DNA of 34,963 nt from positions 1 to 34,963 of the forward strand of contig JAAWGB010000018.1 in the NCBI GenBank assembly GCA_022795075.1. Reading direction: 5' to 3'. The position numbers and the translations under genes are program-made. This DNA is from Clostridia bacterium. Its GTDB lineage: Bacteria; Bacillota; Clostridia; TANB77; CAG-508. This document shows positions 7,226 to 16,625 of this stretch, piece by piece; within the stretch, counting starts at the first letter, position 1, and each line of letters begins with the position of its first letter. The notes under the pieces were generated by a model. The model did not search any database. It was not told where the DNA came from and saw only the letters and a program-made list of their open reading frames with translations.

Positions 7226-8155
7226 TTATTCACATAACATGCTTTCGTTTCTAATCTTATCTAAATATCTATCAATTTCAATAATATTGGTTGATTTAAC
7301 TAACATTTCATTAATCTTACTTCTATTTCCCTTTAAAGTTAATATATCAATGTTTCTTTTAGATTCTTTATTATCTCCATAAGCTATATTTAATTTATGC
7401 AATTTCCCTGTATCGATAAAAGGCATAAAAACAATATACTTTTTATCTTCTGTCATAAAATCTGCTTTATTCCAATTAGAAAGCAATATTTCTTTTCCTT
7501 TGTAAATTTCTTTTACTACATCATAAATATCTACATCTTTAATAGTCTTTATCAATTCTAAATTATCATCTGTTGGATTGATTACCTGTATAGATTTACC
7601 ACTTATTGTAAAATACTTATTACTTTTATTGATTCTATCAAAATCTTCTAAAAGCACGATTACTTTATCATTTGAAAACATTTTATTAATATCTGTTAAA
7701 GTTTGTTTTACATATAATGGATTATTTCTATTTGAAATATAATACACAATATATTTATTTTGTAAGATTTCCAATTCACCAATATATTTTCTACCTAAAT
7801 CTGTATAAACGTTATTTTCTTTTAGCTCCCAACTAGGTATAAAATTTATATCATCTTCAAATCCAAGCATTGCAATCTTTGCTACATCTTTTATTCTATC
7901 TTTGTAATCTTTATTTCTACAAAGATTATAACTTTCATATCCAAAATCTTGTAATAATCTTCTTCCCTCTATATCAATTTTTATATAATACGTATTTTCT
8001 CTTTTTACATACCCTGCCTTTTCTAATACTTTTAATCTTTTTCTATAATAATCTTTAGATTTATAAATCTTTTTACAATCAACTGATTTTATTTGTTTAT
8101 ATCTGCCTATAAAACATATAAGCTCTATATCTCTTGAACTTAATCTTATTTTCAT
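7226..8155 (-). CDS. Winged-helix protein, possible replication-relaxation family
   Basis: 309 residues. The N-terminal 75 residues (LSSRDIELICFIGRYKQIKS ... RLKVLEKAGYVKRE) form a winged helix-turn-helix of the kind found in replication-relaxation (Replic_Relax) proteins of plasmids and conjugative elements. The middle (YIVYYISNRNNPLYVKQTLTDI, KVIVLLEDFD) looks like an alpha/beta nuclease- or Rossmann-like core, but no catalytic motif is certain. AGGAGGT precedes ATG at 8155. It is followed by the promoter of the hydrolase cluster and preceded by a structured non-coding stretch. If correct, it hints that this part of the window came from a mobile element. Family call is tentative. Confidence 0.45.
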   Translation of the reverse strand: MKIRLSSRDIELICFIGRYKQIKSVDCKKIYKSKDYYRKRLKVLEKAGYVKRENTYYIKIDIEGRRLLQDFGYESYNLCRNKDYKDRIKDVAKIAMLGFEDDINFIPSWELKENNVYTDLGRKYIGELEILQNKYIVYYISNRNNPLYVKQTLTDINKMFSNDKVIVLLEDFDRINKSNKYFTISGKSIQVINPTDDNLELIKTIKDVDIYDVVKEIYKGKEILLSNWNKADFMTEDKKYIVFMPFIDTGKLHKLNIAYGDNKESKRNIDILTLKGNRSKINEMLVKSTNIIEIDRYLDKIRNESMLCE

Positions 8156-8300
8156 AATCTCAAACCTCCTTTTTCTAATTAATTAACTAACATACATCTT
8201 CTTTTTTCTTTTGAACCACTTACCTATATGTACACCCTAAACTCCATACAATGTTTTTCTTTTGTTTTTAGATTTCTTAATCATTTGCATACTTTTATTT

Positions 8301-8340
8301 TGTCCGCCTTTTTGCTAATAAAATTAGCCTAAATCGGACA
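8301..8340. other. Nested inverted repeat
   Basis: TGTCCG (8301-8306) pairs with CGGACA (8335-8340), and inside it GCTAAT-AAA-ATTAGC (8314-8328) forms a second perfect stem. No T-run follows on either strand, so it is not an obvious terminator. It could be a protein-binding site or part of the leader of the gene at 8155. Confidence 0.45.
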
Positions 8341-8450
8341 TATTTTTACTATCAAAAATCCTAAATTTTATATCCGTTTCTTTATCTATTTTGTTCATTT
8401 ATTTGTACCTGTAAATCTATTAGCTTTTATATTCAAAACTTTTTTAGAAT

Positions 8451-8512
8451 AAAAAAAACGAATTATCAGAATTTCTAAGTGATGGCAATCACAAAGAAAT
8501 TCTAGAAATTCG
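8451..8512 (-). terminator. Intrinsic terminator with long hairpin
   Basis: On the minus strand CGAATT...AGAATTTCT...GTGAT / ATCAC...AGAAATTCT...AATTCG (8459-8512) forms a long interrupted stem followed by eight T (8451-8458). Confidence 0.7.
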
Positions 8513-8604
8513 CATATTTATCTTCTACGGAAATTTATCATACTATGATAAATTTCTTAGAATATAAAAATAAAGTGCTATTGCTAACACTCTATTTCTT
8601 GTAA
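8451..8604 (-). ncRNA. Candidate small RNA of about 150 nt
   Basis: Between a minus-strand promoter (8610-8639) and an intrinsic terminator (8451-8512) lies a coding-free stretch with strong stems. They are AGTG...CACT near 8574-8591; a 12-bp perfect stem GAAATTTATCAT/ATGATAAATTTC (8530-8556), extended outward by TAGAA/TTCTA pairings; and the terminator hairpin. No ORF with a ribosome binding site is visible in it. I do not recognise it as 6S, tmRNA, SRP RNA or RNase P. The transcript start near 8603 is inferred from the promoter position. Confidence 0.5.
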
Positions 8605-8609
8605 TCGGC

Positions 8610-8639
8610 ATATTAAATTTTTTATTTTTGCTATGTCAA
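8610..8639 (-). promoter_or_regulatory. Sigma-A-like promoter of the candidate small RNA
   Basis: Minus strand TTGACA (8634-8639), 18 bases, TAATAT (8610-8615). The -35 matches consensus. No gene starts within 400 bases downstream, so it would drive the non-coding RNA. Confidence 0.5.
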
Positions 8640-8767
8640 TGGACATATTCCCTACCTACCAGTTAGGCTATCATTTTTTACTATTTTAATAAAATTGGTC
8701 GCTTTTTTAAGTTTTTTATAAAATTCTATGTTTTTATCTTTTTTACCAAACTCGCTAATATCAATGC

Positions 8768-9022
8768 TTACAAGTTTTCTATTTCAGATGTTCCTATCTT
8801 ATACTCAATATCTTCCATATCTAGAAACATTTCCTTAACCCTTTTCAAAGTCAGCATAAGAACTTTGGGTTGTGGATTTTTCTTATGATCAGAAAGCAAT
8901 TTTTGTGTATAGCAATTTTCTGCTGTCTTAAAAAGCAAATAACGATTACCCACATAAGTATAATAAATTTGATATCCATTTCTTAAATCTTCCCACATTT
9001 TTTCAAACGTATAATTTTCCAT
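8768..9022 (-). CDS. Small protein of unknown function (84 aa)
   Basis: I do not recognise a family. The protein begins MENYTFEKMWEDLRNGYQIY, is rich in aromatic residues in its first half and has a basic middle (DHKKNPQPK). It has no signal peptide or membrane segment. AAGGAGG is correctly spaced before ATG at 9022, which supports real translation. Upstream lie the 35-base tandem repeats and ligA; downstream, the small-RNA promoter. It could be the last gene of the ligA transcript. Confidence 0.65.
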   Translation of the reverse strand: MENYTFEKMWEDLRNGYQIYYTYVGNRYLLFKTAENCYTQKLLSDHKKNPQPKVLMLTLKRVKEMFLDMEDIEYKIGTSEIENL

Positions 9023-9035
9023 TTTTCCTCCTTAA

Positions 9036-9122
9036 CCTGTCCCAAAAAACACATTTAGGGGTAATTGGTGCCTGTCCCCAAACACACATTTAGGGGGAAC
9101 TGGTGCCTGTCCCCAAACACAC
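9036..9122. repeat. 35-bp tandem repeat, about 2.5 copies (GGTGCCTGTCCCC family)
   Basis: Two units of 35 bases each begin CCTGTCCC, contain ACACATTTAGGGG and end TGGTG, followed by a half unit CCTGTCCCCAAACACACAT. The same unit occurs at 28712-28766 (inverted) and 28899-28953. The array sits exactly between the ligA stop codon and the ribosome binding site of the 84-aa gene. There are no spacers, so this is not CRISPR. Confidence 0.85.
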
Positions 9123-9123
9123 A

Positions 9124-11157
<2,034 letters not shown>

Positions 11158-11176
11158 TTATTATATACAATTTAAT

Positions 11177-11215
11177 AAAAAAAATAAAGAAATTTTAAAA
11201 ATTCCTTTATTTTTA
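11177..11215 (-). terminator. Intrinsic terminator after the sortase gene
   Basis: Minus strand AAATAAAG-AATTTTTAAAATT-CTTTATTT followed by a run of T. It lies between the sortase stop and ligA. TATAAT just after it may be the ligA -10 element. Confidence 0.6.
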
Positions 11216-11295
11216 TCTTATAAATACTTTTTATTTTGTTTTTGTCTACCATTCACTGAGCTATTATTTTAAGCAAATCTCTAAATTGCAACCTA

Positions 11296-11970
11296 TTATT
11301 CTGCTTTTGCACATATGATTAATCTTGCACTACTGTCATCTGTACAAGTTGATAAAGTAACTTCTGGTTTTCCTCCTGTATCTCTTTGATAAAAAGATGT
11401 GTCTTCTGGTGTTGTTTCAAATTTATTATAAATTGTATAAATCAATTTTTTACCATTATTATCTGTAATATATATTTTGTCACCAATATTTAATTTTTTG
11501 TTATTAGAAAAGAATAAACCATTTCTATAGTTGTGTCCAATAATAACACTATTTCCAGCTTCATTAATTCCTGTTCCATATAAAAAGGCTACTGCTGTTT
11601 CAATTGATTTTTTAGTTACTTTTTCTAATATTGGATATTTAAAATTAGTAGTTGGTATTTCCATTGTTCCTAAAACACCAAATCCTTTATACATTTGTTT
11701 TTGAGATGAACCTGATGAGGTATTAGCATCTTTTATTTGGTCAAATGGATTGGCACCTGCATTTTCATCCTCACTAGGATTTTGTGTATCTTCTGTAGAA
11801 GTTCCATCTGACACTTCTCCTTGGAAATTATCAACAAAATCAGATGTATCTTTTGTAACAACATAATTTTGATAATAATCATAACCTAAAAATCCAAGTA
11901 ATCCAAGAATGGCTACAATAACAATTATTAATATGGCAGTTAATACTTTACTATATTTACTTTCAAACAT
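11296..11970 (-). CDS. Sortase family transpeptidase
   Basis: 224 residues. An N-terminal membrane anchor (about 9-30) is followed by a Ser/Thr/Asp/Glu-rich linker and a sortase domain. Catalytic residues are visible: His146 in IIGHNYRNG, Cys209 in the motif TLSTCT, and Arg216 in SSARLI. Sortases join surface proteins carrying an LPXTG-like signal to the cell wall or polymerise pili. The protein ends four residues after the RLIICA strand, which is short but complete. No LPXTG substrate is encoded in the window; the pilin-like proteins at 16-21 kb lack an obvious signal. GGAGG precedes ATG, and a clear promoter lies at 12012-12040. Confidence 0.88.
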   Translation of the reverse strand: MFESKYSKVLTAILIIVIVAILGLLGFLGYDYYQNYVVTKDTSDFVDNFQGEVSDGTSTEDTQNPSEDENAGANPFDQIKDANTSSGSSQKQMYKGFGVLGTMEIPTTNFKYPILEKVTKKSIETAVAFLYGTGINEAGNSVIIGHNYRNGLFFSNNKKLNIGDKIYITDNNGKKLIYTIYNKFETTPEDTSFYQRDTGGKPEVTLSTCTDDSSARLIICAKAE

Positions 11971-12011
11971 ATTTTTTCCCTCCGTATCTCTTTCTTTTTT
12001 ACTCTATTTTA

Positions 12012-12040
12012 ATTATATCATTTTTGATTTATTTTGTAAA
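12012..12040 (-). promoter_or_regulatory. Sigma-A-like promoter of the sortase gene
   Basis: Minus strand TTTACA (12035-12040), 17 bases, TATAAT (12012-12017), 42 bases before the sortase ATG. Confidence 0.6.
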
Positions 12041-12081
12041 CTATGGTAACCAATTTTATATCATTTCTTCTTCAATATTAA

Positions 12082-12720
12082 TTATTCCTTTTTTATTATT
12101 GGATGTCTGATAACTGTTTTTAATTTATTTACATCACACCTTCTTGGATCACTTAAATAAATTTCATGATGAAATCGTTTGTCTGTAATATCTAGTTCAT
12201 ATCCATTTTCTATCATATAGTCGTGCATGATACGAATAGTTTTAGGTTCATTATCATAAGCTCCTATGTGCATACATTGAACGCAGATTCCTTCATCATA
12301 AGTTAAAAATTCCACTTTTGAAAAGTCTATCTTTTTCTTATTTGTTGCTTCCTTTATAGCCCACTGAAAATCTTCTTTCGTTACAAAGTCTGGTAATCTA
12401 ATAATAGATATAAAGTTCATTTGGTCTTTATGGCTATAGTCAATACTATCCTTCATTCCATCTTGCCACCAAAATCCTTCTAATGGTGGAACTACATATT
12501 CAAAATAACCATCTATTTTATGTGTGCCTTTATAACTCATTTTTATAGTAAAAGCAATAGCATATAAAAGTCCTATTTTCTGTTTATACACTCCTTTTTC
12601 GTCATTAGGATTTCCCTTACCTCTAACTGCAATATAATTCATTGTTGGAATTTTTATCATACTAGGCTTATTCTTTGGCAGATAAAATTCCTTATATTCT
12701 TTTTTATAATCAAAAGCCAT
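12082..12720 (-). CDS. GyrI-like small-molecule-binding domain protein
   Basis: 212 residues, a stand-alone GyrI-like protein (MAFDYKKEYKEFYLPKNKPS, then IPTMNYIAVRGKGNPN). Relatives share the conserved GxFWWQDG segment (LEGFWWQDGMKD) and a late acid-rich segment near FLTYDEGICVQCMHIG. The SHS2-fold domain binds small hydrophobic or cationic molecules; some relatives hydrolyse cyclopropanoid toxins or sequester drugs. There is no DNA-binding domain. It begins 15 bases after the preceding GyrI-type gene, with AAAGGA as ribosome binding site, and follows the WYL regulator, which suggests a small detoxification or sensing operon. Confidence 0.75.
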   Translation of the reverse strand: MAFDYKKEYKEFYLPKNKPSMIKIPTMNYIAVRGKGNPNDEKGVYKQKIGLLYAIAFTIKMSYKGTHKIDGYFEYVVPPLEGFWWQDGMKDSIDYSHKDQMNFISIIRLPDFVTKEDFQWAIKEATNKKKIDFSKVEFLTYDEGICVQCMHIGAYDNEPKTIRIMHDYMIENGYELDITDKRFHHEIYLSDPRRCDVNKLKTVIRHPIIKKE

Positions 12721-12735
12721 TTTATCTTTTCCTTT

Positions 12736-13200
12736 CTACTCATCTAGTGCAATATAAATATGAATTTCTTGTTTTTGCATATCTTTGGAATTGTTTTGAT
12801 ATTCTTCAAAATCACAAGTATATTTTCTTTTTAAGTCCATATTCCATATTTCTTGCCAAGCCTGTCCTACTGCATTTTGCACATCTCCTGTTATAACAAA
12901 CTTAGCATATTTTCCTTTTGGAATCATAATACTTTCTATTTGTTCTCCTATTTTTACTTCCCTACTCACTTCTGCTCCTGCAATAAATGTATAAGGTTTT
13001 GTATAATCACCCTCATATTCTGTATATAATCCTATCGTTTTACCATTTACCTTATTGGGAACTTTCTCATAAATTCCATCTGCAAATAATTTTTGCCAAG
13101 TTATTCCTATATCTTGCATAGCCTTTCCATCTTGATTAGTTGTTTTAATTCTAATTCCTGTAATAACCTTTTCTTCTAATTTTACAATTTTATATTTCAT
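12736..13200 (-). CDS. AraC/GyrI-type effector-binding domain protein
   Basis: 154 residues covering one effector-binding domain: MKYKIVKLEEKVITGIRIKT, then IGLYTEYEGDYTKPYTFIAGAEV, and the closing QEIHIYIALDE. This is the drug-binding domain of BmrR/Rob-type activators, here without a DNA-binding domain. AGGAGGT precedes ATG at 13200. The TGACA-N6-TGTCA operator at 13242-13257 is just upstream, so it is probably controlled by the WYL regulator encoded next to it. Confidence 0.8.
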   Translation of the reverse strand: MKYKIVKLEEKVITGIRIKTTNQDGKAMQDIGITWQKLFADGIYEKVPNKVNGKTIGLYTEYEGDYTKPYTFIAGAEVSREVKIGEQIESIMIPKGKYAKFVITGDVQNAVGQAWQEIWNMDLKRKYTCDFEEYQNNSKDMQKQEIHIYIALDE

Positions 13201-13241
13201 AATATATCTACCTCCTAACCAGAAATATATATCATATAACT

Positions 13242-13257
13242 TGACAACTGTATGTCA
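13242..13257. promoter_or_regulatory. Putative operator TGACA-N6-TGTCA
   Basis: A perfect 5-bp inverted repeat with six-base spacer, 42 bases upstream of the GyrI-type gene at 13200. The same arrangement occurs before the WYL regulator at 14188-14203. Confidence 0.6.
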
Positions 13258-13259
13258 TA

Positions 13260-14153
13260 TTATAAATAATTTTTTAAAGTTTTTTCTAATTTATCTTTCA
13301 TAATATTTTTTGCTCTAGTTGGTGATAAAACTTTTATATGTTCCCCAAAAGATAAAATATAACCATATACCCATTCATTTTCTGGATAGATTACTTTTAT
13401 AATAAAGTTTCCATCTTCTTTTTTCATTATTTCTTTACTTTCAAATTCATCATATACTCTATAAGTCATAGCTTTACTTATTTCTAGTTCAAGTTCTATC
13501 ATTTTTAATTTACGTTTTTCTTTCTTTTCTTCTTTTGGTAATTCTCTTTCAAAATGTTCTTGTAACATATTAACTTCTTTTATTCTTGCAATTTTGAATA
13601 TTCTGTAATCTTGTTTTAATTTACAATAACTTACTAAATACCATGATTTATCTTTAAGCCATATTTGTAATGGTTCTACAATTCTTTTACTTTCTTCCCC
13701 ATTAGAATTATAATAAGTAAATTGTACTAGTTGCTTATTTAAAATTGCAGATTTAATCATGTCAAATCGTTGTTCTTTGGCATTACCCCAATTAGAAAAA
13801 TCAATCTTAATCCAATCATTTATTTTTTTATTAAATAATATGCTTAATTTTTCTAAAATATCTTGTTCATCTTGTCCTTTTACCTTTTTCATTCCTTGCA
13901 AGGCAAATAAAATCTGATTTTGTTCTTCTTCAGAAAGTATCGTTTTATTTAGTACATATTCATCTAAAAGTCCTATTCCTCCATCTTTTCCTTTACTTGC
14001 ATAAATTGGTATGTTTGCTCCACTTAATGTTTCTATATCTCTATAAATTGTTCTTGTAGATACCTCAAACCTATTAGCTAATTCTTTAGCTGTAGTTTTT
14101 CTTTTTTGCATTAGTATATATACTATTTCAAATAATCTATTATTTACTTGCAT
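13260..14153 (-). CDS. YafY/PafC-type WYL-domain transcriptional regulator
   Basis: 297 residues. The N-terminal DeoR-like helix-turn-helix (about 1-60) reads RLFEIVYILMQKRKTTAKEL then FEVSTRTIYRDIETL. A central linker is followed by the WYL domain (about 135-220, with KSWYLVSYCKLKQDYRIFKI) and a C-terminal WCX region. Such regulators sense nucleic acid or small ligands; the target here is suggested by context. An identical TGACA-N6-TGTCA site occurs in front of this gene, overlapping the -35 region, and in front of the GyrI-type gene downstream, which points to autoregulation plus control of the two GyrI-type genes. GGAGG precedes ATG. Confidence 0.88.
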   Translation of the reverse strand: MQVNNRLFEIVYILMQKRKTTAKELANRFEVSTRTIYRDIETLSGANIPIYASKGKDGGIGLLDEYVLNKTILSEEEQNQILFALQGMKKVKGQDEQDILEKLSILFNKKINDWIKIDFSNWGNAKEQRFDMIKSAILNKQLVQFTYYNSNGEESKRIVEPLQIWLKDKSWYLVSYCKLKQDYRIFKIARIKEVNMLQEHFERELPKEEKKEKRKLKMIELELEISKAMTYRVYDEFESKEIMKKEDGNFIIKVIYPENEWVYGYILSFGEHIKVLSPTRAKNIMKDKLEKTLKNYL

Positions 14154-14170
14154 ATTTTCCTCCTACCAAT

Positions 14171-14203
14171 ATTATAGCATATAAATATGACATCTACCTG
14201 TCA
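14171..14203 (-). promoter_or_regulatory. Promoter and operator of the WYL regulator
   Basis: Minus-strand TATAAT (14171-14176). The palindrome TGACA-N6-TGTCA (14188-14203) covers the -35 position, as expected for repression or autoregulation. Confidence 0.6.
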
Positions 14204-14209
14204 TATTTC

Positions 14210-14242
14210 AAAAAAAGAAGATACTAATTTTTTAATATCTTC
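14210..14242 (-). terminator. Intrinsic terminator after the HIT gene
   Basis: Minus strand GAAGATA...TATCTTC followed by seven T, lying just before the WYL promoter. Confidence 0.7.
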
Positions 14243-14332
14243 TATAACTTTTTTCTTATATTTATTCCTTACCTACTATCTTACTTATTTTTTAACTTTT
14301 CACATTCGTAACATCTCATAGTTACTCTATTT

Positions 14333-14677
14333 TTAGACAATTTTTTCACCTAATTGTTTGCCCCCTAATATATGGAAGTGTAAGTGCATAATTTCTTGTC
14401 CTCCATTTTTGCCACAATTTACAATAACACGATAACCATCTTGTTTAAATCCATTGTCTTCTGCAATTTGATTAATAACTCGGTAAATTTTCCCAACTAT
14501 TGCTTCATCTTCTTTTTCTAAATGTGCTAAAGAAATGATATGTTTTTTTGGTATAACTAAAATATGAATAGGAGCAGCTGGATGAATATCATAAAAAGCC
14601 AAAATCTCCTCATCTTCATAAACTTTCTTACATGGTATTTCACCCTTAATTATTTTACAAAATAAACAATCTTCCAT
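14333..14677 (-). CDS. HIT-family nucleotide hydrolase/transferase (HINT type)
   Basis: 114 residues. CLFCKIIKGEIPCKKVYEDE is the typical N-terminus of HINT proteins, with CxxC in FCKI context, and the histidine triad HLHFH (His98, His100, His102) is intact. HINT enzymes hydrolyse adenosine phosphoramidates and aminoacyl-adenylates. The last residues (KQLGEKIV) end slightly after the fold. It lies downstream of alaS, from which a terminator separates it. A link between HINT and aminoacyl-adenylate clean-up is known for the family, but here it is only suggestive. Confidence 0.93.
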   Translation of the reverse strand: MEDCLFCKIIKGEIPCKKVYEDEEILAFYDIHPAAPIHILVIPKKHIISLAHLEKEDEAIVGKIYRVINQIAEDNGFKQDGYRVIVNCGKNGGQEIMHLHFHILGGKQLGEKIV

Positions 14678-14711
14678 TTTTTCATTCCTTTCTTTTTAGC
14701 AGAAATTTAAC

Positions 14712-14744
14712 AAAAAGGGACTAAAGAACACTTCTTAAAATCCC
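14712..14744 (-). terminator. Intrinsic terminator after alaS
   Basis: Minus strand GGGA-TTTTAAGAA-GTG-TTCTTTAG-TCCC followed by TTTTT, 31 bases after the alaS stop. Confidence 0.7.
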
Positions 14745-14775
14745 TCCTTCTAAACTCCTTACAATCTAAAATCTT

Positions 14776-16530
14776 TTATTTAACTAAAATTGCTTTAATT
14801 CTTCTAATTCCAGATGAGCTAGCTTCTTCTTTTTTAATTTTAAAAGTTCCTAACTCTTTTGTATTTTTAACATGTGGTCCTCCACATAGCTCTTTTGATA
14901 CATTTCCAATACTATAAACGGTTACAATATCTGGATATTTTTCAATAAACATACATTCTGCTCCAGATTGAATAGCTTCTTCTTTTTTCATTTCTTGTTT
15001 AGTTACTTCTATTCCTTCTTGTATCCATTGATTAACTAAATTTTCTATTTGTGTCTTTTCTTCTTGTGTAAGTTTATGGTCACAGTTAAAATCAAATCTC
15101 ATTCTATCAACTGTGATATTAGACCCCCTTTGATGAGCATCTTTTCCGATTACTTGTTTTAATGCAGCATTTAGTAAATGGGTAGCTGTATGATAAGCAA
15201 TGGTTTCTTCCGTTTGCTCTGCTAGTCCACCTTTAAATTTTTGCTCTGCTCCCATTCTTGATTTTTCTTGATGTTTTTTAAATAATTCATCAAATTCTTT
15301 TAAGTCTACTTCATAACCATGTTCAGCTGCTAATTCTTTGGTTACTTCTGGTGGAAAACCATAGGTATCATATAATCGAAATACAATTTCTCCAGCAATT
15401 TTTTTATGATTTGTTCCTTCTAATTTTTTAATTTCTTTTTCAAATTCTCTTTCTCCATGTGTTAGTGTTTTTACGAATTTATCTTTTTCTTCTAAAATAA
15501 CACTTTTTAGGATGTCTTTATTTTTTTCTAAATCTGGATACATTTCTTTTAAATTATCTACATTGATTTCTATTAATGTAGATAATTCTTCTAAATTAAT
15601 TTCCAATTTATTTAAATGCCTAATCATTCTTCTAATTAATCTTCTTAATACATATCCTCTATCTAAGTTACTTGGTCTTCCTCCATCTGAAATAATCATC
15701 ATGCTAGAGCGCAAGTGCTCTGCTATAATTCTTCTACTTTCTATATAATCTACTTTTTGCAATTGTTCCAACTTTTGCATAATAGGGCTAAATAGTTCAG
15801 TGTCAAAAGGAGTTTCTTTACCTTGTAATAACATCGTCATTCTCTCTAAGCCTAAACCAGTATCTACATTTTTTTTGGCTAATTTGGAATAACCATTTTT
15901 ATCTTTAAAGTATTCCATAAATACATTGTTCCATATTTCTACATATTTTCCACAATCACAAGATGGCTCACAGTCTGATGAACAAGCTGGCTTTCCTGTA
16001 TCATAAAACATTTCTGTATCTGGTCCACATGGTCCTTCCTCTCCTGCAATCCACCAATTATCGTCTTTTCCATAAAAGTAAATTCTTTCTTTTGGTATTC
16101 CTACTTTTCCCCAAATCTCGGCTGATAAGGTATCTCTTGGACAATCTTCATCTCCTGCAAAACAAGTTACTGATAGCTTTTCGACTGGAATTCCTAATTC
16201 TTTGGTTAAAAATTCATAACTCATGGCAATAGATTCTTCTTTAAAATAATCCCCTAATGACCAGTTTCCTAGCATCTCAAAGTAGGTCAAATGACGATTA
16301 TCTCCTACTTCTTCTATGTCATTTGTTCTAACACATTTTTGGTAATCGGTTAATCTTGTTCCTTCTGGATGTTTTTCGCCTAATAAATAGGGTACTAATG
16401 GTTGCATGCCTGCTGTTGTGAATAATACAGATGGGTCATTTTCTGGTATGAGTGGTGCAGATGGTATAACAGCATGTCCATGTTTTTTGAAAAAGTCCAA
16501 GTATTTGTTTCTAATTTCGATTGCTTTCAT
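14776..16530 (-). CDS. alaS: Alanyl-tRNA synthetase, short form without C-Ala domain
   Basis: 584 residues from MKAIEIRNKYLDFFKKHGH. The aminoacylation core is complete (PSAPLIPENDPSVLFTTAGM, GDNRHLTYFEMLGNWSLGD, GLGLERM). The tRNA-recognition domain follows, and the editing domain has HTATHLLNA and CGGPH metal sites. The protein stops right after SSSGIRRIKAILVK, so the C-terminal dimerisation and C-Ala region present in the usual ~870-residue enzyme is absent. It charges tRNA-Ala and edits Ser/Gly errors. The ORF-track start at 16572 is too early: AAGGAG lies eight bases before ATG at 16530. A sigma-A promoter lies at 16564-16592; I see no T-box leader. Confidence 0.95.
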   Translation of the reverse strand: MKAIEIRNKYLDFFKKHGHAVIPSAPLIPENDPSVLFTTAGMQPLVPYLLGEKHPEGTRLTDYQKCVRTNDIEEVGDNRHLTYFEMLGNWSLGDYFKEESIAMSYEFLTKELGIPVEKLSVTCFAGDEDCPRDTLSAEIWGKVGIPKERIYFYGKDDNWWIAGEEGPCGPDTEMFYDTGKPACSSDCEPSCDCGKYVEIWNNVFMEYFKDKNGYSKLAKKNVDTGLGLERMTMLLQGKETPFDTELFSPIMQKLEQLQKVDYIESRRIIAEHLRSSMMIISDGGRPSNLDRGYVLRRLIRRMIRHLNKLEINLEELSTLIEINVDNLKEMYPDLEKNKDILKSVILEEKDKFVKTLTHGEREFEKEIKKLEGTNHKKIAGEIVFRLYDTYGFPPEVTKELAAEHGYEVDLKEFDELFKKHQEKSRMGAEQKFKGGLAEQTEETIAYHTATHLLNAALKQVIGKDAHQRGSNITVDRMRFDFNCDHKLTQEEKTQIENLVNQWIQEGIEVTKQEMKKEEAIQSGAECMFIEKYPDIVTVYSIGNVSKELCGGPHVKNTKELGTFKIKKEEASSSGIRRIKAILVK

Positions 16531-16563
16531 AGTTTTCTCCTTTTTATTTTTATTTCTTACGAA

Positions 16564-16592
16564 ATTATACATCAGATACTGGAAAAAATCAA
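16564..16592 (-). promoter_or_regulatory. Sigma-A-like promoter of alaS
   Basis: Minus strand TTGATT (16587-16592), 17 bases, TATAAT (16564-16569), 33 bases before the alaS ATG. Confidence 0.6.
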
Positions 16593-16625
16593 GATATTGT
16601 AATCGAGCAAAATATAATGTAACTT

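Noticed and set aside
8451-8604. Group II intron or 6S RNA
   Set aside because: No domain V-like GAGC...GTTC core, no reverse transcriptase, and the length and bulge pattern of 6S RNA are not seen.
9036-9122. Possible CRISPR-like direct repeats
   Set aside because: The units are contiguous with no spacers, only about 2.5 copies exist, and no cas gene is nearby.
11245-11262. TACCATTCACTGAG as another GTTACCGTTCACT repeat end
   Set aside because: The match is only about ten bases, with no inverted partner; likely chance.
16531-16625. T-box leader before alaS
   Set aside because: Only 95 bases separate the neighbours and they contain a plain promoter; no specifier or T-box sequence (TGGnACC) is visible.
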